Shown here: in pieces, positions 54,301 through 60,300 of the stretch
Layout of the letters: each line of letters opens with the position of its first letter
Numbering within the stretch: the stretch's first letter is position 1
Assembly: GCA_008360955.1 (NCBI GenBank)
Contig: LUCM01010038.1
Coordinates: forward strand, 79,015 to 143,014
DNA: 64,000 nt
Origin: Fasciolopsis buskii
Taxonomy: Eukaryota > Platyhelminthes > Trematoda > Plagiorchiida > Fasciolidae
Direction: 5' to 3'
The notes under the pieces: model-generated
The model's input: only the letters and a program-made list of their open reading frames with translations
Told to the model about the DNA's origin: nothing
Database searches by the model: none
Made by a program: the position numbers and the translations under genes

Positions 54301-57300
54301 ACGGTGGACTTACTTTCGATTGATGCCTGCTGCGTGAGTAAAACACGAATTCTGTATTCGAGTTGAGTAGAGTAATTCAACTAAGTGCGCCAAATGTTTT
54401 GTCAAGATATTTTCTTCGCAATTCAGGAGACGAAGCAGCTCAAGCTTTGGGTCAACGCGGTGTAGGAATAGCCTTAAGTGGAAAGACTGAAGCAGACTGG
54501 ATCCCGATTAACAGTCGCTTGTGCGCCGTGAGACTGCAGGGATCAGTCGGAGAAAGAAAGAAAGACGGGTTTTATGATGACCTGGTCACCCCTGTTCGGA
54601 AGAGCAAAGGCTTTGACATTGTAGTGATAGCCGGTGATTTTAATGCACGCGTTGGAAAACTGAGTGCGTTGGAATCCTGTTTAGGTGGTTGGTGCGCCTT
54701 TCCTGCTGAACGAACAGACAGCAGACAGTAACCTATTCCTATCTAGTACGAATTTCCGACAGTTCTTGTCACTAGTTAGACTCTTGGTTTGGCATGCGCT
54801 CTGCAACTTCAGAGTGTAAAGTGTTGTTGCAGAACTGGACGACAGCAGTGCCGAACCTGGTGTTGAGCGGGGAGGAACTAACGATTGTAGACCGTTTCAC
54901 CTACATTGTTAGCTGCGTGTCGAACGATGGTAGCTCGGCAGTGGAGGTTAATATGCGTATATCCAAGGCTCGGGCAGCTTACGCTGGGCTGAATCACTTG
55001 TGGCGTCGGCCTGATATTTCGCTGAAGTTGAAAAGTCGTGTGTACTGTGCGGCAGTGCATTCAGTTCTGTTGTACGGTTGCGAGACATGGAGTACGCGTG
55101 TAAGCGATGTTCGTCGTTTAGAGGTTTTGGATCACCGATGTCTAAGTATTATGGCTAGGATTGGATGAACTGACCAAGTGAGTAATGTGGAGGTGAGAAA
55201 TCTAGTATTGGGTGGTTTTTTCTGAGGATACCTTATCTCGACCTATGAAACTCAGTAGACTACGCTTGTTGGGCCACGTGTTGCATATGTCGAACACTCG
55301 TCTACTATATCGTGCCCCATTTTGTGTTCTTCCGAGGGAATGGAAAATGCCATGTGGAGGTCAACAGATGACATGGCAACATTGGATGAAAAAATTTACA
55401 GCGAACTTAGGTAACGTAAGCGTCTCCCATCTTCGTGGTTGGAATCCGAAAAACCCCTCCCCTTGGTGGCTGGAGAAACAGAAAGTATATGACAGTCAGT
55501 TGTGAACAGTGGCGATCGTGCTGTCATTTTCTATCGAATCAGAATGATTGAAAGAGTTCGTGTGTGGAATTTACACTGTGTTCGATGAATTGGCTGCAGC
55601 AGCATTCTTATGTGTCCTCGTTCGTGTAGGTCCACTCTTTGTTCCTCTCGGATATTCACTCTTTTTATAGAGAGGTGTAACCCTGGGGAAAAGGTAGTGG
55701 TCAGTGTGGCTTGCCCTGATGTTTAACGCTGAATGCTGATGATGACCGTTGACGATCAGTAGCCGTGTCGTCGCCTCCAAAGAGCACGGCAACCTATGCC
55801 ACAACGGTTACCGGCTTTTTGTTTTTGACTATATGAATTAACCTTGAATCGCCCAGGTAGATCTTAGTCGGTATTCCCTTGCGATGGGTGTTTAGGTTCA
55901 TTCTGCATCGTGACTGATGTGAATCGAATTTTGCGTCGTGGTAGTTTCCAAACGTTCACTGTCCTTCTCACTTATCACAAGTTTGCCTTCAGATGATTCT
56001 GCGTTCTTGCTCCTTTTTTCCTTGCCTGATTGCCTGCGTGCGTACGTACATGCGCATTTGCGAACGGACTCACCCTGACTGTATGTTTTCATGCTATAAC
56101 TTTCACAAAAACGTGTTCACTATACCTACGCGATTTACACTTTCTGGGTGCGAAGTCTAATGATTCGTTTTGTTCTCGTTTTGAAATCCTCGATATGAAG
56201 CTTTTTCGCTTGTTTTATCTGTGATTATCCTAGTGTGTGTTTTCGAGATTGTAATCTCACGTATGCTAGTCGCTTTATAATGTGATAAACAAATTGGTTC
56301 TGGAAGTACTGTTTGCTGTGGTCCATTTTATTGTTTTTTTTCATACGTAGAATGTTTTTCGTCGAAAATAAGAGAAATCGCTCCTCTGTCAGTTCATACT
56401 TCAAGCCTACGTGATTCGGAATGTACCTCTCATATGCAGGAAAATCAGTTCTATTTTCCTTTGTTGGTTGATGACTTCTTGATCATCAACGGCTGCAAAT
56501 ATAAGATTCGATTTCTAAATCTCTCAGTCAGCAACCGCGACGAAAAATTTTCAACCTTCATGATCTTCTGCAGTGATGTTTGCTTGTGATCACGGTCCAG
56601 ACTGAACTAAAAGATGCAAATAGAAAGGCTTATCAGAACAGAAACGTCGCGAAAAGTGTGAGATTTGGCCTCCATAAAGTTATCCGATTGGTGAATACAC
56701 GTCTGGTTGTTTTCTGTTTATTTAATTGCTGGGCCGGCCTTGGTTAAGGAAGTCGATCGAACTTCTCGATACGTTTCATAACGATCTGAATCATATCTCG
56801 GATGGTTCTACTTCATTCCCATTTCTGTGCTGACGTGAGTTCATTTACTTGTATCTTCGTAAAACCGGTATTCCTAAAGACTCCATAGATTCTTTACTGG
56901 TTTGAGGTAAAAGCTGGATGATATCAAGATGATCTTGCGAAATAGTAACGAACATTTGATAGTGAATGATTGTATTTTTTTTTGAAATAAAATATCCGGT
57001 TGTGTTCTTTGATTCAGTAAGGAGGAGAAATTGTTCAACTCCAAGACGTGAGGGTGCAGTTTATCCATCCGTTCATCTTACTTTCTTCTCAATAAAGGTA
57101 AAATATTCCCTCGCCCTTGTGGCCCACAACATAAGGAAGTTAATAAATGTAATTTCAAAACTTGTAGTGACAGAACCAAAGCAAGTCTGGGTAGACCGGT
57201 TACGTTAACGCGGCGGCAAACATCGGATTTCAGCCCGTCACCAAGGTAACTAAGTGACCTATGATTTAAAACCCTGACCTTTGAGGTGGCAAAGGGATGG

Positions 57301-60300
57301 CCCGATTGACCATCCACGATCGGTTCCATCCGAGTAAAACTTCTGGTTCTGTTGTAACGCACATGGCGTCCTAGACTAGAGGGACTTTCTTTTGAAGGTC
57401 TTGATTGAAGCTAAACATGTTAGTAGTAGGAGATTGAATGTTTTCATGAAACAATTTACCATGTGATATCATCGCTCAACAAACCGCTCAGAGCCTGCCC
57501 GGTAGCGTAATGGCTAGGGCATCCGACTCAGCATCGTTCGACCCGGGTTCGCGTACCAGTTCGGGCGCGGTCGATATGTACTGCTGATGATTCCTAACAA
57601 GGATGAAACTGCTATACAGTGCTTCTATGGTTTCTTTATGGTGAGTTGAGCGATGATATCACATGGTGAATTATTTCATGGAAATAGTCATTATCTGTCG
57701 TTGTTGAAGCATCGTTATGCATTCCGAAGACCAATGGTCTCTGTGCTCCTAGACATTCGCGCAACCTTCGATTCAATCGGTAGGCCCGAAGTACAGATTC
57801 GTTTGTTGGAGAGCTTGAGTACCTGAAAGTCGTGTTGGTTTCATAATCCCAGGTTGGACGAAGGCTTATAAATAACTTTAACAACAACCTTCACTAAAGT
57901 GGACTACTTTCTGTATTTTCATTTTTTTCACCTTCACCATTAAAAAAAGCCGTGGAAAGTTTTCTGCTCATTTTTTGTGACATTTTTGACACGAGTTAAA
58001 TCAAAGACGCATGCGCTATAGATTCTAAAGACTACACCGCGGGAGGAAATGCGACCCAGGAATTTGGGGTGACATGGGACCATATAAATTTTCATTAGGT
58101 CAGGTTGTGGTAAGGAGGCGGGTGACAACGAATTATCCCCATTTATTTTTGAAGTGACGCCTTGGTTTGAGACATCGCATTTCCCTTATCCATCTGAACA
58201 TTGCAGAACGAAGACCAACACAGCGGGATGTTAACATTTCGTATTCCTCTTTTCAGCCGCTTACGTGAAAAAATCTGAGTATTATGTAACATTCAGTTGT
58301 CAGTTGCAGTGAACTGGCGTAACGCCCAAATTCTCTGAGGCAAAGAATCGAGGTCATCCGCATGGGAAACGCAGAGTCTATTTTGATTGCTTTCCTACAC
58401 AAAGAACTGTTTTACGCAATCCGATTAGGATAGTTTATCTGAAGGCCATCATTTTCGGTTGTTATTATCTAACGTGCAATGAGGCTAGTTTTGCTTCTTG
58501 ATGTAACCGGATCACGATCAGGATAACTGTCCCTAGTCTTTTATGATATCGATTTGACAATCACCTTGGGATATATTACCGAATCCATTGTGAAAGTCAT
58601 CGATCTGTTCTGTCAACGTAAGTGTCACTCCAGCTGCAGGTTAACTGTAGCAGCGGATGTGAAGCAGTTGACACCCGACTAAATTTACATTAAATTGCAA
58701 CAATCCTCCAGGTAGCTGGCAATATGTGAATTTCTGTGGCTAGTAATGCGTGGCTAACGGCCATACTGAGCTTGTGACACATCGCTCCAGAGAGCGATAA
58801 GAGGTACTTAGTAATTTTGTACCAATGGATTTGAAAGTCTGCGTTGGTGGTAACTCAGTTTTTTTAATTTTTTCTGGGATTCCGATCGCTGAGCTTGCCG
58901 TTTAAATCACAACCGTTTCAGCACCGACCGGAGTAATATCGTCAGTGCATGTAGAATAGTACCATAGTTTCTGATGAAAAAGTTCGTGGGTAAGTTTATT
59001 GAAATTCCGAAAACAATATTTGGGATCGGGTTTAAAGACAAATTCAATAGACAGGCACTTGGTGTTGGAAAACTTATCATCGTTGATTTTTTAATTTTTT
59101 GGCCTGGAGAAAAGATTTTTGGGCAGAATACATAATTCTAATTTATAGTGGGTTAAAGTGGGATATTCCGAGGAACATTTAGTAGATCAATAATGGAATG
59201 CCAAGAGAGGGGGATGCTTCTGTGATGGAGCAATCCCCCGGGATAAGGTCTTTCTGTATGTTAATGTTTATATGGGCAGATGCCAAAGCTACGTAAGATG
59301 ACTGAGCGCCTCACGGAATCGGTGGTTTTATTGTTGTAGAGTTTTTGTGACGTCATGCCCTGTTTCTGTTCGTCTCATTGCTTTTCGATGTACACTAATA
59401 CTAACACAGATTACTCCGCCCAACCAATGCTTTTCACTCTTTAGTTTTCTTTCTACACGTGACCATTTTCGTTAATGGCTATCTATCGCTACAAATTTTG
59501 GGGTTATTACTGACAACTACAAATATTGGCCCAACAGATTACGATTTCCCCGGTGACTCTTTGGCCTTACCAACGAGTACTCTGTAATTAAGAAGCGAGA
59601 GTCTAGAGTATCTCAAGTATTGTGAGGTTTCATCATCATAAATAGGGTCTCGCGAAATCACCTCCAATGAACGTTACGTCGCGGGTATTATAGAAGGTAC
59701 AACCGGAGGGGAAAGTTCCTCGAAATACAATGCAGCAATTGGGTTCCAACATTTTATTATGATTCCTTCGGACACCTTCAGAGTTCCACATCGACGCATT
59801 GTCAAACTTCATTGCTTGTTTCACAATTTACGTGAACATTCTTCCAGAAGTTCGCCGAGATGAAAGCGAATTCAATTACAGACAGCGTTTATAATTCAGG
59901 TCTGTGGTAACCGGCATGAAAATGAAATCACTGAGGTTTTCGTTTCTATACCAGTTATTACGACCTAAAATGCAAATACTGTCTTTTATGTTTACATATA
60001 TTTATATATATTTATATATAAAAATTTTGATTAGTTTGTGGATGAGTGATCAAAATTTGCTCGGAAGCTTCCGGACAAATTATTCCTACTCATCCGGGTG
60101 CTGTTCACAACTTATATACATATATGTATATGTATATATATAGAAGCAGGAAGTAGTATCTGGATGCGTGAACAAAATTTGCCCGGGAGCACACGACCGG
60201 TTTCGCGGTTATTGTCGCTCGTCAGGTATGCGTGCCCGATGCACTGTTGTCCAAACATCCACGTACTTGTACACTCCGAATTGATTGATATATATATGTA

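Larger units (their letters stand above)
57420..57704 (+). repeat. TIR element with tRNA-like head and hammerhead-like core, copy 2
   Basis: Inner inverted arms 57445-57480 and 57645-57680 match at 34 of 36 positions. The left arm extends outward to 57420 with sequence that reappears inverted at the right end of copy 1, so the original arms were about 60 bases. Its own right extension is decayed. Inside are a tRNA-like segment (57489-57566) and a hammerhead-like core (57578-57622). Confidence 0.8.

Noticed and set aside
57489..57566. Possible tRNA gene
   Set aside because: No clean anticodon stem, and it is embedded in a repeated TIR element.
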